A DNA stretch of 64,000 nt from Thozetella sp. PMI_491 (Eukaryota > Ascomycota > Sordariomycetes > Chaetosphaeriales > Chaetosphaeriaceae). The translations under genes were made by a program, and so were the position numbers. Each line of letters opens with the position of its first letter. The stretch's first letter is position 1. Positions 34,501 through 45,787 of the stretch are shown in pieces. The notes under the pieces were generated by a model. That model had not been told where the DNA came from. It did no database searches and saw only the letters and a program-made list of their open reading frames with translations. The stretch spans positions 1,552,796 to 1,616,795 of the forward strand of contig MU270018.1 in NCBI GenBank assembly GCA_021432635.1. The letters are read 5' to 3'.

Positions 34501-37500
34501 CCGAGAGTTCTCGTCGAGATAGGGCGAGAAGAGCCCTTGACCAGGCCCCATATGCGGAAAGGTGAAACCGGTTGGAAGAGGGCTGCCTGTGGCGCTCCAG
34601 GTCTCCCCTCCCCCAAGTTGCCTCGCCACGTTTGGCCTGCCTGGGGCCGGGGTCCGCAGCACGGAAAGTCGAGATGCCCGGAGTCGTGCGGTGGAAACTG
34701 TGCCAGAATCTCGATTTATTCTCCGGCGCGGACCCCTTTGCTCTCCCAGTCCAAGGTTGCCCTGGATGCGTCGCCGGCGTTGCGGTTGGACGGCGCCGTG
34801 TCAGGTCGCTTCCACGCCTCGCAAATTGCTAGTCCTGGCATTATCTTCGTAATAATACTCTCCTCGGACGTTGCTTTGCGCTCATTTGGAGGGAGCCGCA
34901 CCGGAGACATCACACACATAGCTACGGACCCCACGGTTGGACAACCGGATTTTGGCCTTTTTGTTTTTACATGGGGACGTTAAGGGGGGGGCGTGATAAG
35001 TCGTGATAACGAAAATGGTCTCTCTAATCGATAAGCAGCTGCCGGACCGTTGGCGAACAAACTCTGGTTGGTGATCTGGGGACCCGGGCGACTAGGTGCT
35101 CCGTAGTTTACGGAGTAGGGGGCGTGCAGGGTCGACTCAGTCACCCGTCTTCGCCGCAACGCGCTGTATGAACGAACTGGGGGCGACAGGGGAAACGCGA
35201 TTGCTGGCGGGGATTCGTAGAGCAGCCATGTTGGCTGGCCGTCCTCCCCCCCTTTTCCTGGGAGAAGGGGCTAACCTCGATCGGGGCGGGTTTAGGTCCC
35301 GTCTGGGCTGTGGGTCGGAGATTGCTCCATTATCAAAACCTCAGCTCTGGGTTGCGCAGGGGGGACGGGACTGCCGCGGTTGAAGATGCGTAGTGTTTTG
35401 AGATACCATCCTCTCCGGAGAAACAGAATCGTGGTGGGGACTGCACATAGTGGTGGTGGTGGGCAGAGAAGCGTCGAGAAGTCGAGGAATGGCAGCTTGG
35501 CGGGCTCCCAAACGGGATCGGCGTCGTGGTGGCCACCGAGGCGGAGGCGCGCGGAGGCACTGAGCAGAAGAATGAGGCGAGGTGCCCCGGCCGGCCACAG
35601 ATCCCGGATCCCTCGGCGCGAATCTCTGTCAAAGCGCTTCAGGTTCTCTCGACCACGCGTTTCTTTTTTGGGGAGGAGGGGGACGCAAGGCACAGACGCA
35701 CCCGCCATGCACAGATGCAACATTCAGTGGGTTGTATGACAGGAAGACGAGCGAAGGCGTCCGCCACCACACTCGTCGCCGCGCCGTTCGGTCGCTGCGT
35801 TTGGCCAGCCCGTATGCGCGGTGGCCCACTGCGTGTGCGCTTTCATCTTTTCATTCTCGAGAGTGCGCCCAAAGGGGGGGGCCCCTCCTCCCGTGAGACC
35901 TACCTGCTTGCGTCGCTTTTGCCTCACCACACCCCCCCCAGCGTTGTCTTTCATTGTGACCGGCGGTCCAGGGTCCAGAACCTCGGCCACTCTCCTCCAC
36001 CCAGGCCGCGACGGTAGCCACACTTGCCCACGCTTGTCCACGCTAGCGGCACTGGCTTTCCAGGGTGGGGGGGAGACCTTCCTTGTCAAAGTGGTTTCCG
36101 GATGGCACCAAGTGACCTTGGCCTGTCTCTCTCTCTCGCTCTCCTCCTTCCCTCCCTCCCCCACCCCATGTTTAATGAGTGCGAGGCGGAGGTGATTGAT
36201 GGCCGAGTCGGTTTTTTTGGGGGGACCCTCCTAGAGGGTGTACGGTGATATACGATTGGCCCGGACCTGTCCTCTTCTCTCGCGAAGTGTCCCTGCATGG
36301 CGTCCTGCGCGCGCCGTCATAGGCCCTGCAGCTATGACTGGTCCGCTTGACAAGCTTCGCGATTCAAGACCTCGCCAGTGTGCGCCGACGGTTCTTCTGC
36401 ACCCCTGGAATTAGTAGAACCAGCAGCGTTAGCCAGGAGCTTTTGTGGTTTTTTTTTCTTTTCTCCTAGCGGCGGATTGGGTGGGCGGATAGGCCGATTA
36501 ACTGTTAGCGGGCCCCATAAACGAGCCCGGGCCTCTACATAATTAGTATCGGGAGAAGAGACTGGCTTGAGAAAGGCACCGCCGGAGCGTGCCGCAATGT
36601 ACCATCGCAGAAGAAGGTTGGCTTGGTCGGCTACATACCATGTATTACTACGAAGTATGTACATGGAGGATAGGGGGGAGAAGCATTGGAGGATGCCACG
36701 TCTTCCCCACCGTCGTCATGATCCGCAGGCGAGCCTGTGCCTCTTTGCGCACGGCGTCCTGTACGAATCGGCCGCCTAGTGACGAGAGACGAGACTGTGA
36801 AGACGGAGGAGGAGGGGGTGGAGGAAAGGGGTCTCGCTCTGGTGGTGGCTCCTTCAAAAGCGGCGACCGGGGTTGTAATAGGGAGACACTGGCCGGGTCG
36901 GGTCGCTCGCGAAGCTCTGCACAGGGCCACAGGCTGACAGCCACTGTGGCACCCCTTTCCGCGTGCGTGCTCGTTGCGTTGCGCGATCATGGTCCGTTCT
37001 TTTTTCCTCTCTCGGGCGGTGGAACACCAGACCGCACTATGTACTCTTCAGGTATCCCTCCCCCCCCCCTTCCTAGTACTAGGCCACCCATCCCCGTCTT
37101 AGACTGCTCGAGCGCAAGCCCATCTTTCCCTGTCTTGCTTTTCTTCGCGCCTTCCTTGTGCTTGTGAATCACTCTGGTGAATCACTTCGTGTGCCCGACC
37201 TCTTTCTTCGCATCTTAAGCAACGGGTCCTGCCCCCCCTCCTTCTGCTCTTCCCCCTCCTCGAGAAGTTTTGCGCGCGCGTGTGTCCTCGCCTCGACTCT
37301 GCTACTTGCCCAGTGCAGCGCACCTTGTGGGCCATACCACCGAGAGCCTGGACGAGAAAGCGGTGCGGAAGCGGCCCCAATCAGACCCGGCGATTGCCCG
37401 TTCAGGGGACGCGTTTGTAATTTGCGCCCCCCCTGGTCGCTGCAATCAAATAAACAACCCCATCCCGGCCGCCGCCCAGCCAGAGCCTCTCTCCCCCCAA

Positions 37501-37883
37501 ACCTACCCGCCTTGTGCCCTGCCAAACCAACATAGGAGCCGTTTTGTTTTCTGGAACATATGACGCCGGTGCAAGTGGAAGCATAAACTCCTCCTCGCGG
37601 GGTTGTTGTGTTTAATTTTGCCTCCCGCGTTTTCGCTGCATTCCAGGCGCCGCCGTTTGCCGCTCCTTCCCCCCCGGACGAGTCAGGCAAGCCCTCCTTC
37701 TGCAGCTCCAAGCCAAGCAGCTGTCTTCCCGGTCGCTTCCCTTACAGGCGGAAACGCGCTGGGAAAATCAACAACCAATCCGCCCCCGCGGTTCCTGCTG
37801 GATCCGCGATAATTCGTTGCGCATAGCATTACGATCCATTAACTCGGCGCTTTAAAGGGTGCCCACCCTGTCTCGCACCCGCC
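31522..37883. other. 6.4-kb gene-free gap
   Basis: The left end is the Eme1 promoter. The right 1 kb is pyrimidine-rich and looks like the promoter and 5' UTR of the kinesin gene. In between, open frames reach 286 residues (minus, 32172-33032), but their composition (Arg/Ser/Pro, scattered Cys) and lack of any family motif argue against real proteins. A TCTC run lies near 36126. No mobile element was recognised. Confidence 0.5.
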
Positions 37884-40800
37884 ATGGCGAGCTCTCCTCC
37901 AGCATCGCCCGGCACCCTGCCACCGCGACCTCTAAGCGCCATGGTCCGACCTGCGCCGAGAAGCAACAGCCGCCTGAGCATGAGCAGTGGGAAGGTCGGA
38001 GGAAGCAGAGCGTCGGACGAAGATGGCAAGACCTCGGTCAAAGTCGGTATGTACCACCCTACGTGTGTTCCTGCTGCTCTAGCCTTGATTTCCGGCCCGC
38101 CAGCGCCTGCCGCTGCACGACGCGGTCGCCTCTCCGCTTTGGGGCGCATTTGCTAACACGCGACCTCGTCCGCAGCTGTCCGCGTTCGCCCGCCCCTGAA
38201 GCCCACCGACCCGGGCTTCGACCTTATTCCCCAGCGATTCCAGCGCTCGATGGCACAGGTGCAGTCCAATACGAGTCTCGCGATTGATGCGCCCCAAGGC
38301 CGCAAACTTTTCGTCTTTGACCGGGTTTTTAGCCCAGATATCAGCCAGGAGGGCATCTGGGAGTATTTGAGCGATTGCGTGAATGCATTCACGCAGGGAT
38401 ACAATGTGTCGCTTCTGGCTTATGGCCAGTCGGGCGCCGGAAAGTCGTATACGATGGGCACATCCGGGCCGTTGGAGCAGGATGATCTGGAAGTGATGGG
38501 TGAGTCCCTCCCGGTGGTCACACGACAACGACAACGTTTTGTCTCTTGGCTGGGATGGCTTGGCCAATTTTCCCCTTCTATCTTGCTAACCGTTTTTCAG
38601 GTGTCATCCCTCGCGCCGCAACCGCCCTGTTCGAGAAGTTGGATGGCCCGAAGGGGAATCCAAACCGGAACTCAATGTCTCAGCTGCGAGCTCCAGTGCG
38701 CTACTCGCAACAGTTGCCCAGCTCCAAGGGCGGGGAGAAGACGTGGGTGCTGAAGGCGACTTACGTCGAGATCTACAACGAGCAGCTGCGCGACCTGTTG
38801 ATACCGGAGCACGTGCCGGCCCATGAGCGAGGCACCGTCACGATCCGGGAGGATGTCAAGGGCAACATCATTCTCACTGGTCTGCGACAGGTTGAGATCA
38901 ATTCGGTCGAGGATCTCATGAATGCATTGAACCAGGGGTCCACCCTACGGCAAACAGATGCCACGGCTATTAACGCGAGGTCGTCGCGGTCTCATGCCGT
39001 CTTCAGCTTGAATTTGGTCCAGCGAAAGAGCAAGCCCTCGGGCCAGGGTGCAGAAAAACGGTATTCGGTTCCGCTGGAAGCCATGACGGGCACCGAGACC
39101 TGGGTTACCACGGACAGCAAGATGCATTTCGTCGATTTAGCCGGCAGCGAGCGTCTCAAGAATACCGGGGCCCAGGGCGAGCGCGCCAAGGAAGGAATCT
39201 CGATCAACGCCGGATTGGCCGCTCTAGGCAAGGTGATCTCGCAACTCTCGTCGCGACAAGCAGGCGCGCATGTCTCTTATCGGGACTCGAAACTCACACG
39301 TCTCCTCCAAGATTCGCTCGGCGGCAATGCCATCACTTATATGATTGCTTGCGTCACGCCGGCCGAGTTCCACCTGAGCGAGACCCTCAACACGGTGCAA
39401 TATGCGCAGAGGGCCCGAGCTATTCAAAGCAAGCCGAGGATCCAGCAGATTGAGGAGGGAGACAAGCAGGCCATAATTGACCGCCTCAAGGCAGAGGTAG
39501 CATTTCTGCGGGAACAAATCCGGAGCGCAGAGCGCGGCGGGGGCGAGCGACGCATCCTGACGGCAGGTGAGCGGTCCGAGCGCCAGAACGAGCGGGAGGT
39601 CGAGCTGCAGAACCAGTTGTTGGACGCCCAGGAAAATTACACCACCCTTAGCCAGCGGCACGCCAAACTGATTACCGAGATGGCCAAGGCGCGGGACATC
39701 GAGGGCACCGAGGGCCAGAACCTGGAGGAGAGTCTCGGGGACAGCGCGACGGAACGGTTAAATCGCTCCAACTCCTTCGCCCATTTCGTCGAGCAGGTCG
39801 TGCTCGAGTACGAGAAGACCATCCAGTCATTAGAGCAGTCCCTGTCGAGTACCCGGACCAGCCTTGCCAACACGGAAACCACCCTGCTCGAGAAGGAGTC
39901 CAGATGCGCCTACACCGAGACCATCAACACCCAGCTCCAGGCCCGACTGCAAAAGCTGATGGACCGCGAGGCCAGCACCGAAAACTATCTCCACGACCTG
40001 GAGGTCAAGTTGGACGGTCACACCTCGGGCGAAGAAAAGAACGCCACCATTGTCGTGGAGCTTCGCAAAGAGATCGCCCGGCTTAGGGAGAACGAGGCGA
40101 ACTGCGAGGACTACATCTCCACCCTGGAGGAGCGGCTGGCCGAGGCGGATCAGGATGCCGAACTGATGCAGCGCGAGATTGACCGCCTTGAGCAGGTGGT
40201 CGAGCGCCAGCGAAGCCTGGGCAAGCTGGACTCGCTGCTGTACGAGCTCGACAACATCCAGCAAGATGCGAAGGTCCCGGAGCCCGAGCCCGAGAATCAC
40301 CAGATCGGAGAAGGCCACCGACGAACTGCCAGCCGCAAGTTCAGTGACCACTCGCGCAGCCACAGCCACGTAAGCCGTGCGAGCTACCTAGAGGACACCA
40401 TTCCGGAGAGCGGCGAGGAGGACATACCCGAGGAGGACGAGCAGCAAGACGAGGCGCAGAAGGAGAAGCAAGAGGACCAAGAGGACCAAGAGGAGCCGTC
40501 CGAAGGCGACGCCGCGGCGCCACCGGCAACGCGCAAGTCTTCGCAGGCCACACTGAGCCAACCCGCCGAGCCCAGGGACTACCCGACCAGCCCAGCGCAG
40601 ACTAAGTTCATGGCCGATAAGCTCGAGAACGTCAACCAGGAACTTGTGGATCTCCGCGTGGAGCACGAGAGCACACGGTACGAGTATGACCTGCTCCATG
40701 CCAAGTACGATGAAGCCCTCCGGGCCATCGCCGAACTCCAGGATGCCGTGGATGAGGCTCGGCACCCCGGCCGGAATCGCGATTCGATGCTATCCGTGAC

Positions 40801-43427
40801 GTCGCCAACGCAGACGCGTCCTCCCTCTTTTTTATCAGACACGAGGTCAAGCGAAACCGGCAAGGATGGCATCCGCTTCTCATCATCGCGCTCGCTGTCC
40901 TCGGAGCTGTCATCAGCCATGGAGTCCCCCGCTACTATCCTGGAGGCTTCGGATACCGAGACCACGGTGCCCAAATCTGAGGAGCCGACCCCCAAGGCCT
41001 CGGACGAGCATGAAACCGACCCCCTCTCCTCTGAAATCGAGCGCCTGAAGGGCGTGGCAGCGGCGAAGGAGGCCGTGGAGAGAGAGCTCGCCGAGAAGTA
41101 CGACCAGTTGAAGACGGCGCACCAAGAGACGCTCGACATCGTGGAGGAGCTCAAGACGGAGATCGCGAAGGCCCAGGCGGGCATTCCCGAGTCTTCCTCG
41201 CCGAGGGGGGCCACTCCCGTGATCCGACGCAAGTCGAGCCAGAACGTCATGATCATTGACCGTGCCCACCGCTCGTTCGCCTCGCTCCGTAACATCGCAG
41301 CTGAGAACTTCGAGGAGCAGCCTGATGTCATGCAGAACTTCGAACTTAACCTAAACGCCGCTATGCATGAACTGCATGCCCGCTCGGAGCGCATCCAGGA
41401 GCTGGAGGCCGGTGTAGCCTCGGCCAAGAAGGAGATGGAGACTAAGATGACCATCATCTCTGGCCTCACCCGAGAGCGCTCCAGCTTGAAGGCGTCGCCT
41501 ATGGATATGGCGCTTGTCTCGAGCCTCCGGGAGCAGCTCGAGAAGAATGAGAAGCAGCTCAAGGCCATGCAGGATGCTCACGCCACCCGCGAGAAGGAGC
41601 TGGAGGCTCAGCTTGAGCAGCTTCGGGAATCGCTGAACGCCGCCCCCGAAGTGGACAGCAGCCAGACGCCCGAAGACGCCGCGGCCGCCGAGCGGCGCGA
41701 GGCCCAAGAAAAGAAGATGGCGGAGCTGGAGTCGGAGCTCGCTTCCTGGGAAGAGAAGCATAAGTCGGCCCTGGACAGCATGGAGAGCACCGAGGAGCAG
41801 ATGAAGAAGAGCATCGAGGAGCTCGAGGCCCAAGTGGCTGCCCTCAACGCCCAGCTTGCCGAGAACGAGCGACCCGGCGAGGATGGCGAGGTGGCCAAGG
41901 AGGCCGGGGCGAAGCAGGAGAACATGATCAGCTTCCTCCGCAACGAAATCGACGAATACAAGGCCATCATCAACAGCAGCAAGGCCAAGGTTGCCGAGAT
42001 CGAGCAGGAGCATGAGTCCACCAAGGCCCAGCTGGCCGCGGCCACAAACGAGCGCGAGGCGGCCACCAGCGAGGCCTCGTCGCACAAGTCTCTCGTCTCG
42101 AACCTTGAAGCCACGATCGCCGAGCACGAGCGGGCTATCCGGGCGCACTCGGAGAGCCTGCAGGAGCTCCAGGCCAAGCACGCCAAGGACACGGAAGCCA
42201 TCAGGGCCTCGTCTCAGGCGGACTACGAAGCTCAGCTCGCAGCTCTCAAGTCGGAGCACGCGGATAACGTCAAGGCTCTTGAGAGCGATCTTACCGAGGC
42301 TCGCGAAGAGCTCATGAAGGTCGCCACCCAGGTGGCCTTCGCTCTGTCGCTAGACGTCAGCGTGGAGAAGCTCACCGAGCGCATCGATGATCTCATCGCC
42401 GATCAGAAGGCCCTCGCAGGCGAGCAGAAGATGAGGCAAGAGCTCGAGAAGCACGTCATCGACCTGTCCAACATCAACGAGACGGTCATGAGGGACCTCG
42501 AGACGGTGAAGTCAACTCTGAGAGAGGTGCTTTCGGTAGATGGCGAGGCTCTCAAGAGCCCGTTCCCCATTTCCGAGCAGATGGCCCTCGTCAGGAGGAA
42601 GCTGCTCGACCTCGAGACGAGGAACAAGAAGAACTCGCGTCTCGTCGAGGAGCTCGAGGACCAGCTCCAGACCAACTACGACCAGGTGCAGATCACCACC
42701 AACCGACTGTCCACCCTACAGTCGGAGCGCAATGCTCAGGTCGAGGAAGCCAACTCGGCCAAGATCCGGCTGCAGAGCGAGATCGAGGCGATCCGGGAAG
42801 AATACGCCGCACTTCAGGTATGTGCCAACGATCATGTGGCCACGTCGAGACTTGCAACTAACCATCCCATAGGCCAAGTACGAGAGCGCGGCGGCTGCCG
42901 ATGGCGTCCAGCGCAGCAGCTCGATGACGTCGGGCGGCCTCCGGAAGAGCTCGTCGGTCGCGTCGCTCCCGTCGCCACCGCCGGCCATCCCGCTGCCGCC
43001 ACTGCCGTCTGGCAGCTCGCCCACACCAGGCGCCGGTCCCACGTCGCCGACGGGCCGCCCAGCCAGCAAGGACCTCGCCGCCGCGCAGATCCAGCAGGAC
43101 CAGGAGCACCGCATCGAGGCCATCACCCGGCAGCTCGACGCGGAGAAGCAGCTCACGGCGACGCTGGAAGAAGCGCTTACCGACCTGGAGAACACACAAA
43201 AGAAGATCAAGGCGGACTGCGACGCATGGCGGCGCAGGGCGACGGACCTCGAGCAGGAGGTCAAGGACCTCAAGGAGAAGCCGCAGCAGGACAACCGGTG
43301 GAGCCTGCAGCAGGTGGAGGAAGAGCGCAAGAAGCGTCGCGACGCCGAGATCGCCATGCAGCACCTCGAGGCGCGCATGCAGACCAACGCCAAGAAGAAG
43401 AAGAAGGGCAGCCTCAACTGCTTCTAA
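37884..43427 (+). CDS. Kinesin-4-like motor protein with long coiled coil
   Basis: This is an ATP-driven microtubule motor. There are four exons (37884-38046, 38176-38499, 38601-42817 and 42873-43427), giving 1752 residues. A short Ser/Pro-rich N terminus leads into the motor at about residue 54 (AVRVRPPLKP). The P-loop GQSGAGKSYTMGT starts near residue 138. Switch I is NARSSRSHAVF and switch II DLAGSERLKNTGAQGERAKEG. The motor ends with LSETLNTVQYAQRARAI. The TGAQGERAKEGISINAGL form and N-terminal motor favour the kinesin-4 (KIF4/KIF21) group. The remaining 1,300 residues are mostly coiled coil, with acidic low-complexity breaks near residue 740. The tail ends in a poly-Lys patch and SLNCF. 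The cargo is not evident from sequence. The subfamily call is less sure than the kinesin call. Confidence 0.93.
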
Positions 43428-44890
43428 GCCGGCCGACTGCCTGCTTGGGAGTGGTTTCTTTGTTTTATTTACTATGTCTCTGTTTTGGCCCCCTTCGGCC
43501 GGAGGATTCGCTTCTCGGCGGTATCCTCTTTTCGTTTTGCTTTCCCTTCTCTCTGTCTCTGCGACTTCGTCATGAATATATTCCCCCCCCCGTTTTGTGG
43601 CTTTTCTGCAATGTTTCTCTCGCGGAGACTCTTTCACCACCTGCATGGAAACGTAATGTACGCGAACATGGAGTTATGGCCCTTCTGTCTCACCTACGTG
43701 CGGGTGCATGTTGACATGTAACTATGTATTGTTCGATTTGGCTCTATTCAATCCCCCCCCCACGGTGTGCCCAAGGGAAAGAGAAAAGCAAAGAAAGAAA
43801 ATATCCCATTCAGACTTGAAGTCACGATGGGGTGGAAAACAGGACTGCCCTGCTGTTCATTCCTCTGCCGACAGGCCCTGCGCAAGCAAGAAAATACCCC
43901 CTCCCTTACAGACATACCCAGACTTCCCTATCCTCCTCACACACGCTGTGCCTAGCAAGCGTTCCCTATATCTTGGTTAATTGTTTTGCTTTCGGACGCT
44001 TTTAATTGGAAGATGACCATGGGCAGTGGAAGAGGGGACGGCCGTCCAGTGCGAGAGGTCGGGATTGACACATCGGCAATACGAAGAAAGGTTTTCGGGA
44101 CGAGATGCGCGGATGCGTCATGGGAGGATGTGTTGTTTACCATTATTATATATACCTGAGGGTCTATAGGGCTCTGCCGAGATTGGAAGAAGGAATTGAG
44201 AGATGGCTCATTGACCATGACACGTGCCCACACATTTCTGGATGACAGCGAGCCCCAAGCAGGAGCGAGCTCGTACCAGAGTGTCCTACCCTCCTCATCT
44301 GGCTCGCCAACCTACTATAGTCGAGATTCTACAAACCAACTTTGGGAAGCCGATAGTCTAGCACGAAAGCCAGCGCGGAAGCTAGCCCCGCCGGCCGATT
44401 TTCAACAGCGGGGGAGAGGGGGTGTTTCGCGCGGCAGCAGCAGCCACGATGTCACGATCTCATGTCGAGGGCCAGCATTCAGCCTGTCCGCCTCTGATGC
44501 TGAGGCGCCTTCAGTGTTTGCAGCCAGCCAACGAGAAAACTTAGATAGGCAGCACGGACCATGCCGGCAATTTTGGGCGTGTCCACTCGGCCGCCTGCCT
44601 GCATTCCGCGACAGGGATCCGCCACGGAAGAAATCGCGTTCGTGTCCTTTCGGCCCCTTCCAAGCTTTTTTAGGAGCGACTGAGCTTCCACCTTCCCCAA
44701 GCACTCGCCCACGTTGCCCTTTTGCGAACCCCCCTCCGACGGCGCGTCCACAGCACATCAAACCTGCCATTGGCAACGACCACGGCTTCATCGGCGCTGC
44801 CTCCGGAGCAGCTTGGACTTTTTTATTTCTCAACCCTCCTGAGCTTTGCGCATCGCCTCGAGGCGCGCGCGCCCAAGTCTACCGCCCAAG
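43428..44890. other. Spacer between the kinesin gene and erd2
   Basis: The left end is the kinesin 3' UTR (T-rich). The right end is the erd2 promoter. TTATATATA near 44146 is the most TATA-like element but lies about 740 bp from the start codon. A 291-residue open frame (44196-45071) runs through the erd2 exons in another frame and is a shadow. Confidence 0.55.
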
Positions 44891-45787
44891 ATGGTGCTCA
44901 ACATCTTCCGCGTCCTGGGTATGTGGCCCCCGGCCCCGGAGCCGGTCAATTGGGATGGCCCCGGGCCGCCTGGATAGATGGCCAGGCTTCGTGGCACCGC
45001 GATCGCTAACCTGGATTCTACAGGGGACTTCTCCCACTTGGGCTCGATTGTCATCCTCCTCCACAAGATGACGCAGCTTCATGTGAGCTCCCGCCGCGCC
45101 TCCCTCTGCTGCCATACCGCTGGCGGGCCGCCCGATGATAGCTAACACGTAGCTGCAGAGCTGCTCGGGCATATCCTTCAAGTCGCAAGCCCTCTACTTC
45201 CTTGTCTACGTGACAAGATATCTCGGTAAGCAGCTCCTCAGCACCTCAACACCTCAGCCCATCTCTAGAGCTGGCTAACACTGTCGCGGGCAGATCTCTT
45301 CTCGACCGAGAGCATCTACAACCTCATCTTCAAGATCCTCTTCATCGGCACGCAAGGCTACATCATCTACCTCATGACGAACGCGTACAAGCCGACGAAC
45401 GACCCCAATGTCGACACCTTTCGCGTGCAGTACCTTCTCGGCGGCGCTGCGTTGCTCGCCGTTGTCTTACCCTACAAGTACACCGTGTCTGAGATCCTGT
45501 GGGCCTTCTCCATCTGGCTGGAATCGGTCGCCATCCTGCCGCAGCTCTTTATGCTCCAGCGCACCGGCGAGGCTGAGACCATCACCACGCACTACCTGTT
45601 CGCCCTCGGTAGCTACCGCGCCCTGTACATCCCCAACTGGATCTACAGGTACGTCATGGAGCCGAATCACAAGGTTGACTACATCGCCATTACCGCCGGT
45701 ATCATCCAGACGATCCTGTACAGCGACTTTTTCTGGATCTACTACAACAAGGTCCTCAAAGGCAAGAAGTTCAAGCTGCCGGTCTAA
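44891..45787 (+). CDS. erd2: ER lumen protein-retaining receptor (KDEL/HDEL receptor)
   Basis: Erd2 binds the C-terminal HDEL/KDEL signal of escaped ER proteins in the Golgi and returns them in COPI vesicles. There are four exons (44891-44918, 45024-45082, 45159-45225 and 45294-45787), giving 215 residues, the standard length. Splicing gives MVLNIFRVLGDFSHLGSIVI and then SCSGISFKSQALY, both family marks. The rest is seven hydrophobic spans with SIWLESVAILPQLFMLQRTGEAE, HYLFALGSYRALYIPNWIYRY and a basic C-terminal KGKKFKLPV, the expected COPI-facing tail. The first exon codes for only nine residues and one base. The exon 3 acceptor at 45157-45158 is preferred over 45151-45152, which would add two residues. 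Confidence 0.96.
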
